Below the pieces are notes generated by a model. The model made no database searches. It had not been told where the DNA came from and saw only the letters and a program-made list of their open reading frames with translations. 64,000 nt of DNA from an uncultured Eubacteriales bacterium (GTDB lineage: Bacteria > Bacillota > Clostridia > Oscillospirales > QAMX01), in the NCBI GenBank assembly GCA_934546935.1, contig CAKTEH010000011.1:1-64000 (forward strand). The letters run 5' to 3'. Position 1 is the stretch's first letter. The number at the start of each line of letters is the position of its first letter. Positions 53,038 to 60,951 of the stretch are shown here, in pieces. A program made the position numbers and the translations under genes.

Positions 53038-54129
53038 TTACCAAAACCGGACTGTAGACCCTTCGGTAAGTATGTCTGTGCTAAGCACAACCGGCGCGCC
53101 GGGATCTGCGGCAAGAGCTACCCGCTCATCATCCATTTCAAGAATCTGCACATACATGGATTCTACATAATATTCTGTGCCAAACCCCCGTTCCCGTTCG
53201 CGCAGCACATGGATATACCCGTTTTGATCCGCAGTAAATTTTACGCATTCGCGCGGCAAAACATTGTTATACTCGCTTCCGCTTACATACGAGACCGTAA
53301 TGGACGCCGTATCGCCTGCATGCATATACAGCTGTTCAACATCGAGCGATACACGATAGAGCCAGCCGGTATCGGTTTCTTTGCGCTGTGTGATCGGCAA
53401 TTTAACGGATCTGGTCTCTATCTGATTCATATTGGCATTTAAGACCGTAACCTCGCAGATAACTTCCGTTCCTGTTGGAAGACGTTTTTCATCCTTTGAA
53501 AGTGCAAATTCGAGGACTTTTGCACAGGGGAACGGGGTGTATGTATACAGCAGCTGTCCCTCCGACACCGTCTGCGTACCGGCAGGCAGAATCGATACAA
53601 TGTCGCATCTTGCGGAACTCACAATGCCTTCCTGCGCAAGCCATTGTTCGATTACCCCGATATTTCTACTCAGCCTTGCACTCAGAATCTCGTTTTGCCG
53701 TAGCATTTTCTCAAGTTTTTCACGTTCTTCGTCCGTTTGGACATTTTCCGACGCTTCCTCCAAACGCGCCTTTTCGTCCGAGAGATCATACTGCTGAAGT
53801 TGCAGCCGGATCAGCGCCAATTCCAGTTCCTCTGTGTCAAACCGGAATACTTCGTCACCAAGGCTCAATTTGTCCCCGCTTTCAGCAATTACCGCGGTGA
53901 TTTTTAAGTCCGCCGGTGCATATACGCTTTTATATTCGTCGCTTTTTGCGACAACTTCGGCTTCCAGCTGATATGTCTTTTGCAGATTTCCCTGAGAAAT
54001 TTCAGTGACTTTCACATATGGAAGGTTATTAAAATAGATTGAACGCGAGACATAGGTTCCTACAAATGCAAAACAGAAGAACACAATCAGACAGATCACC
54101 AAAAACCGATTCGTTTTATTGATTTTCAT
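53038..54129 (-). CDS. HlyD-like membrane-fusion/adaptor protein
   Basis: About 363 residues. A single membrane helix near the N-terminus (FLVICLIVFFCFAFVGTYVS) precedes a barrel-sandwich region (GNLQKTYQLEAEVVAKSDEY; KITAVIAESGDKLSLGDEVF), a coiled coil (LQLQQYDLSDEKARLEEASE; REKLEKMLRQNEILSARLSR) and beta-rich domains. This is the layout of periplasmic or extracytoplasmic adaptors. They normally partner exporters, yet the genes upstream encode a solute-binding protein and importer-type permeases. GGAG precedes the ATG at 54129; a GTG overlapping the previous stop (GTGA) is possible. Confidence 0.8.
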   Translation of the reverse strand: MKINKTNRFLVICLIVFFCFAFVGTYVSRSIYFNNLPYVKVTEISQGNLQKTYQLEAEVVAKSDEYKSVYAPADLKITAVIAESGDKLSLGDEVFRFDTEELELALIRLQLQQYDLSDEKARLEEASENVQTDEEREKLEKMLRQNEILSARLSRNIGVIEQWLAQEGIVSSARCDIVSILPAGTQTVSEGQLLYTYTPFPCAKVLEFALSKDEKRLPTGTEVICEVTVLNANMNQIETRSVKLPITQRKETDTGWLYRVSLDVEQLYMHAGDTASITVSYVSGSEYNNVLPRECVKFTADQNGYIHVLRERERGFGTEYYVESMYVQILEMDDERVALAADPGAPVVLSTDILTEGSTVRFW

Positions 54130-54134
54130 CTCGC

Positions 54135-54974
54135 TCACTCCATAATTTTCACCAAGTTGGCAATAATGCTACGAACTCCCAGGAAAAAGCACAAAAGTAC
54201 CGGTATCAGGAAAAATACCGCACTGGCATAAATTACTTCCGGGCGTTCACTTCCAATATAGGACAACGCAATGGAAAGCGGGTACCGCATCCTGTTCGAC
54301 AAGAACACCAATGGCTGCTCTACCAAGCTCCAGTTATCCATAAGTGTAAAAATTGCCAGCAGGGAGATACCGGGCTTTACCTGCGGCAGGACGATTTTGA
54401 GGAAAATCCGTATTTCCCCTGCGCCCTCCAGCCGCGCCGCTTCCAACGTCCCGACCTCTATGCTGCGCATAAAGCCCGCCAGCATGAATACGCCAAGCGG
54501 CGCGCACATCAGCGGAAGAATAACGGACAGTCTGCTGCCAAGCAGGCCCGTTTCACGCACAACGATATACTGCGGGGACAGCAGCACCTGATATGGAAGC
54601 ACAATTAGGAAGACAAAGAGGAAATAAAGCGGACGCTTCCCCCAAAACCGAAATTTGGAGAATCCATATGCCGCGAGCGTAGATAATACCAGATTCCCGG
54701 CTAAAATTGGCACAACCAAGAAAACGGAATTCCAAAAATAGGAATAAAACTCCGGATCCAGGATCAGCGCGGTTTTGTACTGCTCCAGGCTGATTCGCTC
54801 CGGTAACAGTTTCAGCGGCGTATAGGCATTCACCGTTTGAGAATACAGGATTTCGCGCGTACTCATAAACGACCTGAAAAACATGAAAAGTACCGGCAGC
54901 ACAACCAGCAATGATAGCATTAAAAACAGCAGTATCGTTCCAAAACGGCCAAATTTCAGTTTCGAAAGTTTCAT
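54135..54974 (-). CDS. Carbohydrate-type ABC permease (second of pair)
   Basis: 279 residues, six membrane segments, EAA loop LEAARLEGAGEIRIFLKIVL. Similar to MalG/UgpE-type permeases (AYGFSKFRFWGKRPLYFLFV; PLMCAPLGVFMLAGFMRSIE). AGGGGAAATGAA precedes the ATG at 54974, which overlaps the end of the first permease. No ATPase gene is present in this operon. Confidence 0.88.
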   Translation of the reverse strand: MKLSKLKFGRFGTILLFLMLSLLVVLPVLFMFFRSFMSTREILYSQTVNAYTPLKLLPERISLEQYKTALILDPEFYSYFWNSVFLVVPILAGNLVLSTLAAYGFSKFRFWGKRPLYFLFVFLIVLPYQVLLSPQYIVVRETGLLGSRLSVILPLMCAPLGVFMLAGFMRSIEVGTLEAARLEGAGEIRIFLKIVLPQVKPGISLLAIFTLMDNWSLVEQPLVFLSNRMRYPLSIALSYIGSERPEVIYASAVFFLIPVLLCFFLGVRSIIANLVKIME

Positions 54975-54975
54975 T

Positions 54976-55845
54976 TCATTTCCCCTCCCGGTCCAGCGCC
55001 AGCGGCACGAGCAGAACAACCGAAATCATCAACAGGAAAACCATGGATGCGGCAGAAAGGATCGAATAATTTGCACTCTGGAAATGATTATTCAGAAAGT
55101 TTTGCAGGCCATAAACCGTCGTATAGGGATAATTGCCAAAGATCAGGTAGGATTCACGCGACATCTTGAAAACTCCCCAGATCCCGATTACAAACACGAA
55201 AAGGAAAGCGGAGTGCAGCTGCGGTATAAGGATTTTGAAGACCTGCTGCATTGTATTGGCTCCATCGATTCTCGCCGCCTCTACGACCTCTTTGGAAATC
55301 GTATTAATTCTTGCATAGAACAGAAGATTTGCAATTCCGATATTCTTCCAAATATACAGGATCAGAAGCACCCAGAACGAAAGCGGTGAATTTAAAAAGT
55401 TCACCGGTGCTGCTCCCTTTGCAGTAATCAACCCATTTACGATGCCGGTAGATCCGAACACTTCCTGAATGAACAGACCGGTCACCGACGACGGTACTAC
55501 AATGGGAAGCAGAAGAACCGACAAAAAGACGAATACCAGACGAGGGTTATACTTGCCCAGATTACTCAACAGCAACGCAAATATGAGCGACAATACAACA
55601 AGCGCGGCAATACCGATTGCAAACAGCTTCCAGGTATTCCAAAATGCCATCCGGAAAGCGTCCGAACCTAACACATGCGCAAAGTTTGCCAGCCCAAATC
55701 CTCGACCGCTGTCATAAAACGCATAAAATGCACTGACAAGCAACGGAAAAATATAAAATAACAGCAAGCATACAAAACTGGGCGCAACGAATGTCAGGCC
55801 CGTCAAGCTCAGCCGTTCATTCAAGGTTTTCGCAAAACGCTTCAT
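54976..55845 (-). CDS. Carbohydrate-type ABC permease (first of pair)
   Basis: 289 residues, six membrane segments, EAA loop VEAARIDGANTMQQVFKILI, as in MalF/UgpA-type proteins. The N-terminal segment FVAPSFVCLLLFYIFPLLVS is the typical first helix. It follows the binding-protein gene by 10 bp and ends next to the second permease start, so the set is one operon. Confidence 0.88.
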   Translation of the reverse strand: MKRFAKTLNERLSLTGLTFVAPSFVCLLLFYIFPLLVSAFYAFYDSGRGFGLANFAHVLGSDAFRMAFWNTWKLFAIGIAALVVLSLIFALLLSNLGKYNPRLVFVFLSVLLLPIVVPSSVTGLFIQEVFGSTGIVNGLITAKGAAPVNFLNSPLSFWVLLILYIWKNIGIANLLFYARINTISKEVVEAARIDGANTMQQVFKILIPQLHSAFLFVFVIGIWGVFKMSRESYLIFGNYPYTTVYGLQNFLNNHFQSANYSILSAASMVFLLMISVVLLVPLALDREGK

Positions 55846-55855
55846 AGGACGATCC

Positions 55856-57205
55856 TTATTCCGTCAGATACAGCTGCAGTTTTGCCACCATATTTGCATA
55901 GCAGGTATCAAAACTATCCTCGCCATTGATGTAGGGCATAATCGATTCAACAATAATTTGATTTACATTGCCCGATATACTCCGGCATCCGCTCATATTC
56001 TCAAGCGCATGCGTAAGCGCGGGTTCGACGTGCGTATACGCCGTCTTTCCAGGCGCCTGCGCACCCATTAAATCCGGTACCTGTTCTATATATCTTTCGC
56101 AAACACTGCGGTTAATTGAATAAAAATAGTTGCTGTTGGCGCCCTGTTCCGCTACTTTCAAAGCAGGACCATCCATAACAGATCGGATAAACCGGTATGC
56201 AAGCTCCGGATGATTCGAATTTTTGTTGACTGCCATTTCCAGAACAGACTGTGCAATATATTCGTCCGCCTGTTCATAACGGGGCAGCATCAAAGCCTTT
56301 GCCGTGAAGTTTAAATCCCGTTCCATGACGGTAGCTGCCGACAGCATCAGGTTGGCAGGATCAAACGTATACGCAAAAAAGGTCCCGCTCGCGATAATAT
56401 CCTGTACACTGGCAGCTTTCTGGCTGATTTCATTTGCACGCACAAGCTCGTTGTACAGCTCGCGATAGGCGTCAGTCAGCTCGCGTACATTTTCCTGATC
56501 CAAATGCAGTGTTTTGGCCGCATAATCAATTCCCAGCAGCCCGCTGTAATTCAGGCAGCTGCTATAGCTGAGATTATCCGTGAGCACAGAATATGCAAAA
56601 TCGCTTGTACTGCCTGACAGGCGCTCTGCTTCTTCCACAATACAGGCAAACAAATCCTTCATTGTGTACTCATAACCGGATAACTGCGCATAATCTCCTT
56701 GCGCAAGACGTTCCTCCGTCGTTATAATACCCGGCATTGTAAAGCCGCAGCTGACGACATAGCGCGAACCATCAAATACGCCGTATTCCCAAACCGGTGC
56801 ATAGTAGTTGTCTGCGTTGAAGGTTTCGTCCGCAGCAAAATAGTCGTCGAGCGCGAGGAAACGGCCGCTGTATGCCATACGCTGCATATCAATATTGCTC
56901 GTAAACGGACAATATAAGATTAAATCCGGTCCGCCGCCGGCAGGCAGCTCGGTGTTAAGCCGCATTTCCAACTCTTCTGCCGTCTGAAAGAGCTCCACAC
57001 GTACGGCGACATCATCATTGTGTTTTTCAAAATTTTCCGCCGCAGTTTTCCACCACAGTTCCGCGTCAAGCGCATAGATTGTCAGTCCTCCCTCGGCGTT
57101 TGCAGTATCACCGGCATTCCGGTTCCCGTCCCGGGCGGGTGAACAGCCGGAAAACAGCATACAAACTATCAGAAGCGCCAGAAATACGGATATGCCTTTC
57201 TTCAT
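55856..57205 (-). CDS. Extracellular solute-binding lipoprotein
   Basis: 449 residues. Lipoprotein signal FLALLIVCMLFSGC, a short linker (SPARDGNRNAGDTANAEG), then a family-1 solute-binding domain (LTIYALDAELWWKTAAENFE; GGGPDLILYCPFTSNIDMQR; MAVNKNSNHPELAYRFIR). AAAGGAAGGG lies upstream of the ATG at 57205. The ligand is unknown. The gene begins 28 bp after the end of the PqqD/radical-SAM remnant and is GC-richer than it, so a separate origin is likely. Confidence 0.85.
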   Translation of the reverse strand: MKKGISVFLALLIVCMLFSGCSPARDGNRNAGDTANAEGGLTIYALDAELWWKTAAENFEKHNDDVAVRVELFQTAEELEMRLNTELPAGGGPDLILYCPFTSNIDMQRMAYSGRFLALDDYFAADETFNADNYYAPVWEYGVFDGSRYVVSCGFTMPGIITTEERLAQGDYAQLSGYEYTMKDLFACIVEEAERLSGSTSDFAYSVLTDNLSYSSCLNYSGLLGIDYAAKTLHLDQENVRELTDAYRELYNELVRANEISQKAASVQDIIASGTFFAYTFDPANLMLSAATVMERDLNFTAKALMLPRYEQADEYIAQSVLEMAVNKNSNHPELAYRFIRSVMDGPALKVAEQGANSNYFYSINRSVCERYIEQVPDLMGAQAPGKTAYTHVEPALTHALENMSGCRSISGNVNQIIVESIMPYINGEDSFDTCYANMVAKLQLYLTE

Positions 57206-57233
57206 ATAGACCCTTCCTTTCATCGTCTTGTTT

Positions 57234-57686
57234 TTAATTAAAAATATGTTCAATCAGCATTTTTGCATCCTCTAAGTGACTATATGTTAGTTCATAAATA
57301 GTGCATGTACAAGAAATATCTTTTGCAGCAATAATATGTAAACATTTTAAATTGCACTGATTACAGATTTCTATGTAAACATTTTCAATATTTTTCTGTG
57401 CCATTATCTTCACCTTCAACTGTTTGGACAATTTTTTTTCAATGAGTGCGTCGATAAATGCTGTAACATCATTTTTAACATTCACTGTTTCATCGATTTC
57501 GTATTCTGAATTAATCAGTTCAATTAACTCATTATAAGTATGGTCAAACATATTTTGCCAGATAAATGTTTCAATTTCACCTAGAACTATTACTTCATCA
57601 TCTCCAGATCGGCTAATCAACACGGTTTCATTACCTGTTTCACTAAACACATCGTCTAGTATTTTCAATGTACGTTCTTTCATCAT
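57234..57686 (-). pseudogene. PqqD-type peptide-recognition domain fused to a broken radical SAM start
   Basis: Residues 1-90 are a PqqD-like RRE: ETVLISRSGDDEVIVLGEIE, TFIWQNMFDHTYNELIELIN, then VTAFIDALIEKKLSKQL. From residue 105 a radical SAM domain begins (NVYIEICNQCNLKCLH), but the third cluster cysteine is missing (Ile) and the frame ends after about 30 more residues instead of about 300. In RiPP pathways PqqD domains bind the precursor leader peptide and the radical SAM enzyme modifies the core. AAGGAGG precedes the ATG. The RRE alone might still fold and bind a peptide. Confidence 0.75.
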
Positions 57687-57809
57687 TTAAACCTCCTTAA
57701 AAATACATTCTAGAATTTAAAGCAGAACCCATTCATTGCCTTACTTAGTCTAGCCGTTTATTATTAATCAGTATATAGCGACTTGCTTCACCCGTCGTCT
57801 CAGGCTATT

Positions 57810-58112
57810 TCAATCAGTAAAAATAGCTTTTCCTAAGATATGACGAGGTAGTATATATTCTCTTCTTACGGCGTTATCGCCTTTGCAGCAAAATACACCA
57901 TTCTCAATTCCGATAATTCTATGAATTAAATTACCCTCCTGCCTATATCTAAAAAGTATAATATCACCGACTTTATAGTCTTCTTCACGATTTATACGAA
58001 CTTTATCTCCCTGATTTAATATTGGCTGCATACTGTTTCCAATAACTGTAACCTCGAAAGATTTGTCAATCTTTTTATAAAAATTTATCATCGTGCTTGT
58101 ATCAATTTTCAA
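57810..58112 (-). CDS. S26-type signal-peptidase-like protein
   Basis: About 100 residues. Motifs of the S26 family: VIGNSMQPILNQGDKVRINR (Ser-Met dyad), KVGDIILFRYRQEGNLIHRI and FCCKGDNAVRREYILP (Lys/Gly-Asp box). No membrane helix is present, as in the small S24/S26 peptidases linked to PqqD proteins and nucleotidyltransferases in Clostridial RiPP loci. The TTG at 58112 has AAAGGTGG upstream; the frame further left runs through a terminator hairpin and is unlikely to be coding. Confidence 0.75.
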   Translation of the reverse strand: MKIDTSTMINFYKKIDKSFEVTVIGNSMQPILNQGDKVRINREEDYKVGDIILFRYRQEGNLIHRIIGIENGVFCCKGDNAVRREYILPRHILGKAIFTD

Positions 58113-58151
58113 ACTTAAGCCACCTTTCAATTTGTTTTTTATAATAAAAGA

Positions 58152-58183
58152 ACGTAAACATGCCCGGCAAAACATGTTTACGT
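58152..58183 (-). terminator. Attenuator-like hairpin between small peptide gene and S26 gene
   Basis: A perfect 11-bp stem ACGTAAACATG/CATGTTTACGT with a 10-nt loop, followed on the minus strand by TCTTTTATT. The stop codon of the 25-residue gene lies within the 5' arm, so a translating ribosome would disturb the hairpin. Confidence 0.8.
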
Positions 58184-58255
58184 CATTATTACATAAAAAT
58201 TAGTCGTATTTCTAATATGTATTGTATATAACACAACAGAAATTCTATTTTTCAT
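58178..58255 (-). CDS. 25-residue peptide gene (leader or precursor peptide)
   Basis: ATG at 58255, stop TAA at 58178-58180; the peptide starts MKNRISVVLYTIH and ends NFYVIMT. AGGAG sits seven bases before the ATG, and a promoter (TTGAAA-17 bp-TATTAT) lies just upstream, so it is the first gene of the S26/PqqD transcript. It has no Cys. It could be a regulatory leader peptide or a RiPP precursor; its small size favours the former, the genes downstream the latter. Confidence 0.5.
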   Translation of the reverse strand: MKNRISVVLYTIHIRNTTNFYVIMT

Positions 58256-58290
58256 AAATGTCTCCTAATATTATCTAAACTTATAAATAT

Positions 58291-58319
58291 ATAATATAGT
58301 AAATATCCATATTTTTCAA
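58291..58319 (-). promoter_or_regulatory. Sigma-A promoter of the RiPP-like cargo
   Basis: On the minus strand TTGAAA (58314-58319) and TATTAT (58291-58296) are 17 bp apart. The start point would be about 30 bp upstream of the small peptide ATG. Confidence 0.65.
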
Positions 58320-58439
58320 TGCTCAAATAAACTGGATTTTTTTTTGAATTTTATGCAAATTGCATAACTTAGAGGCTTTTAACAAATCTGTTGATAGTGT
58401 TAAGCTGAAAACAAACCTTTGCAAGCAGGGCAAAGTGGC

Positions 58440-58582
58440 CCCCACAGGCACTATTGCAGCTTGTTGGGGAGATTCCCCAAACCCCCTGTGTTATAAACAT
58501 ACACATCGGATAAAATCCGATGGCTACGCACCTGACGGCGCTTATAAAAGAGCATGGCAGAATCTCACTCTCTGCCATGCTC
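58440..58582. other. Cluster of three inverted repeats, oriT-like or relaxase-trailer region
   Basis: TTGGGGA/TCCCCAA (58464-58480), ATCGGAT/ATCCGAT (58505-58521) and GAGCATGGCAGA/TCTGCCATGCTC (58550-58582, with a T-rich tail on the plus strand) follow one another beside the relaxase remnant. Transfer origins usually lie next to relaxase genes and contain such repeats, but no nick site can be named. Confidence 0.35.
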
Positions 58583-58945
58583 TTTCTTTTTTTCTGCAAG
58601 CAACACAGCATATTCGGCCTGTAAGCTTTTTATTGTGGGCAACTTTTTCAATCCCAGCTCATCAAAAGCTTTCTTTGTAGTTTTATGGAGCATAATATCG
58701 TGTTCGTTGGCTTCTAAGTATTTTTTTGAATAGCCGGATTTACGATATCCTATATAAACATCCCGCGTCTTAACGTAATGGATGATATGTTTTTTTAATT
58801 CCAGAATCTCTGTCATGTGTTTTTCTGTTGCTTTGATCTTATTGGATAGATTTTTGTGATTTATAGTCGCCTGATCCACTTCCTCTTGAAAGTCAGAGAA
58901 ATCTGCAAACCCATGTTCCTGTACATATAGCACAGTTTTAGCCAT
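58565..58945 (-). pseudogene. C-terminal remnant of a MobA-type relaxase
   Basis: 126 codons. VLYVQEHGFADFSDFQEEVD then ATEKHMTEILELKKHIIHYV, KTRDVYIGYRKSGYSKKYLE and ELGLKKLPTIKSLQAEYAVL match the C-terminal helical tail of relaxases of Clostridial mobilisable transposons. The catalytic N-terminal domain (Tyr and HXH motifs) is absent and no ribosome-binding site is seen. It shows that the element once had its own mobilisation function. Confidence 0.75.
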
Positions 58946-59063
58946 TGGTTCAATTTCTCCAAGTATTCTTTTAGTGTTTTTTTATTTACTTTTTTGAATT
59001 ATGGTTTTTCATGTATTGACATTAAGTGATACACTATGATAAGATTAACACGAGGTGGATAGT

Positions 59064-59228
59064 ATGGCTGTTTCGGAAGAGAAAACAAGGGTACTTGTTA
59101 CAATAACAAAAGCCCAAAAGGAAATGCTGGATGAATTGGCGAAAAAAGATAGACGCTCGCTTTCCAACCTGTGTGCGAAAATTATTGCCGATTATCTGGA
59201 CAGCATAAGGGAGGCGAATAGCATTTGA
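59064..59228 (+). CDS. Ribbon-helix-helix protein upstream of the recombinase
   Basis: 54 residues: a beta strand (KTRVLVTITKAQKEMLDELA) and two helices (RRSLSNLCAKIIADYLDSI), the pattern of Arc/CopG-type DNA-binding proteins. GAGGTGG precedes the ATG. Its stop overlaps the recombinase start (TTGA), so the two are co-translated. Small partner proteins in this position can act as recombination directionality factors or repressors; which one applies is unknown. Confidence 0.8.
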   Translation: MAVSEEKTRVLVTITKAQKEMLDELAKKDRRSLSNLCAKIIADYLDSIREANSI

Positions 59229-60850
59229 GATTTTTCGTGTACAGTCGTAAATCTGTTTATACCGGCAAAGGTGAAAGTATAGAAAACCAGATTGAAATGT
59301 GTAAACAATACATTCATACCAAGTTTTCAGACGTTTCCGATGCTGATATTACGATTTACGAAGACGAGGGCTTTTCTGCCAAAAATACGGACAGGCCGCA
59401 ATTTCAACAAATGCTGCGGGATATAAAGCTGAAAAAGCCTGATTTTATAGTTTGCTATCGGCTTGACCGTATCAGCCGAAATGTAAGCGACTTTTCCTCT
59501 TTGATTGAGGACCTGAATGATCGCAGTATTTCGTTTGTCTGTATCAAAGAAGAGTTCGATACATCAAAGCCTATGGGCAAGGCTATGATGTACATTGCTT
59601 CTGTATTCGCTCAACTAGAGCGTGAAACGATTGCAGAGCGTGTCCGCGATAATATGCTTATGCTTGCACGCACCGGACGTTGGCTTGGCGGCACAACGCC
59701 AACGGGGTTTACATCTGAAAAGCTGCAAGAGATTATTATTGATGGGAAAGTAAAAACCTCTTGCAAGCTGAAAGATAACCCCGAGGAACTCTTCGCCGTA
59801 GATATCATGTTTGAGAAGTTTCTGGAGTTGCGTAGTGTTGCTGGCGTAAGTAAGTTTTTAATAAAGCAAGGGCTTAAGTCGCGCAACGGCAAGTATTATT
59901 CCTTGCTTGGTATCAAACAGATATTGCAGAATCCTGTCTACTGCATAGCGGACAAGGACGCGCTCGATTACTTCACAGCTCAAAACTCTGATGTTTGCTT
60001 TGAAGAAAAGGATTGCTCGGACAAGTACGGGATTCTCGCCTATAATAAGCGTGACTACAAAAAGAAACACGCGCCGCGTCAGTCTATGGATAAATGGATC
60101 ATAGCCATGGGCCGTCACAAGGGGCGTGTTTCCGGTAAAAAGTGGGTTGCTGTTCAGAATATTATTGAAGATAATATTCCAACGGGCAAAAAGCCCGCAA
60201 AAATGCATAATGATTATTCGCTACTTTCCGGCTTAATCTACTGTGACAAGTGTCAAAGTCGTATGTTTGCAAAACAACGTTCCGGAAAAAGTGGAAACTC
60301 CGACTTGTACGATTATATATGCAGTAGTAAGTTGCGGGGAGGAACAGAATTATGTGACTCTCAGAACATAAACGGTCCGCAGGCAGACGATATGGTTTGC
60401 GAATATCTGATGAAGTACACAGACGAGAGTTCAAGCATTTTTAAGCTGCTTGAAAAGTTAAAACGTGACTTACAGGAGCAAACGCGAGAGAATCCAATTA
60501 ATACTATTGATACTCGAATTAAAAAGTGTAACGAGGAAATGGATAATCTCGTAAATACCTTGTCGCAAGGTAATCTCGGCTCTGCTTTCATTCAGCGGGT
60601 AAACGTAAGAATCAACGAACTCGACAAAGAGCTGTCAGAGTTGATAAAAAAGCGAGACCGGCTGCAAAAAGATGGTGATCTAATTGCGGATAAGGAAATG
60701 CAGGTTGATGTGCTTGCCGGGGCTTTGGCAAGTTTGAAAAATAATTTTGCATCGCTTTCGGTCCATGAAAAACGTATCTTAATTAAGCTGTTAATCAAGA
60801 AAATCGTTTGGGACGGAAAGGATTTGCATATTTTTATTGACGGCGAGTAG
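59225..60850 (+). CDS. Large serine recombinase (site-specific integrase)
   Basis: 541 residues. The resolvase domain starts FFVYSRKSVYTGKGESIENQ, with catalytic Ser in YSRKS and the arginines in CYRLDRISRNVSDFSSLIED and RETIAERVRDNM. A recombinase DNA-binding domain, a zinc ribbon (LIYCDKCQSRMFAKQ; YICSSKLRGGTELCDS) and a coiled coil (NTIDTRIKKCNEEMDNLVNT) follow. Length fits TndX/TnpX-type transposon recombinases. Start TTG overlaps the RHH stop. It is expected to cut at the TT-centred att sites and to insert or excise the element. Confidence 0.93.
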   Translation: MRFFVYSRKSVYTGKGESIENQIEMCKQYIHTKFSDVSDADITIYEDEGFSAKNTDRPQFQQMLRDIKLKKPDFIVCYRLDRISRNVSDFSSLIEDLNDRSISFVCIKEEFDTSKPMGKAMMYIASVFAQLERETIAERVRDNMLMLARTGRWLGGTTPTGFTSEKLQEIIIDGKVKTSCKLKDNPEELFAVDIMFEKFLELRSVAGVSKFLIKQGLKSRNGKYYSLLGIKQILQNPVYCIADKDALDYFTAQNSDVCFEEKDCSDKYGILAYNKRDYKKKHAPRQSMDKWIIAMGRHKGRVSGKKWVAVQNIIEDNIPTGKKPAKMHNDYSLLSGLIYCDKCQSRMFAKQRSGKSGNSDLYDYICSSKLRGGTELCDSQNINGPQADDMVCEYLMKYTDESSSIFKLLEKLKRDLQEQTRENPINTIDTRIKKCNEEMDNLVNTLSQGNLGSAFIQRVNVRINELDKELSELIKKRDRLQKDGDLIADKEMQVDVLAGALASLKNNFASLSVHEKRILIKLLIKKIVWDGKDLHIFIDGE

Positions 60851-60910
60851 AAGTTTGTCAGCGATCTACTCGTCGGTAGTGTCAAAAGACGCAAAATCCG
60901 GTGCAACCTT

Positions 60911-60951
60911 ACCTTTTGGATGGTGGCGTATTCCCAACGCTGATTGCGATT
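60911..60951 (+). repeat. attR site of the element
   Basis: Right junction. The element arm CCTTTTGGATGGTGGCGTA is followed by TT (60931-60932) and then feoB sequence CCCAACGCTGATT. A hairpin CGGCGAGTAG/CTACTCGTCG lies between the recombinase stop and this site. Confidence 0.75.

Larger units (their letters stand above)
51115..60932 (+). mobile_element. Serine-recombinase integrative element (about 9.8 kb) inside feoB
   Basis: The element is bounded by a TT dinucleotide (51115-51116 and 60931-60932). Removing one TT and everything between restores a single feoB frame of 719 codons including stop. The serine recombinase gene ends 80 bp from the right boundary, as in other elements of this class. 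Cargo: XRE regulator, 69-codon gene, sigma-region-4 protein, truncated nucleotidyltransferase, binding protein/permease/adaptor set, PqqD-radical SAM remnant, S26 peptidase, small peptide gene, relaxase remnant, RHH protein. The relaxase is broken, so conjugation would need help; recombinase and ends look intact. Confidence 0.88.
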
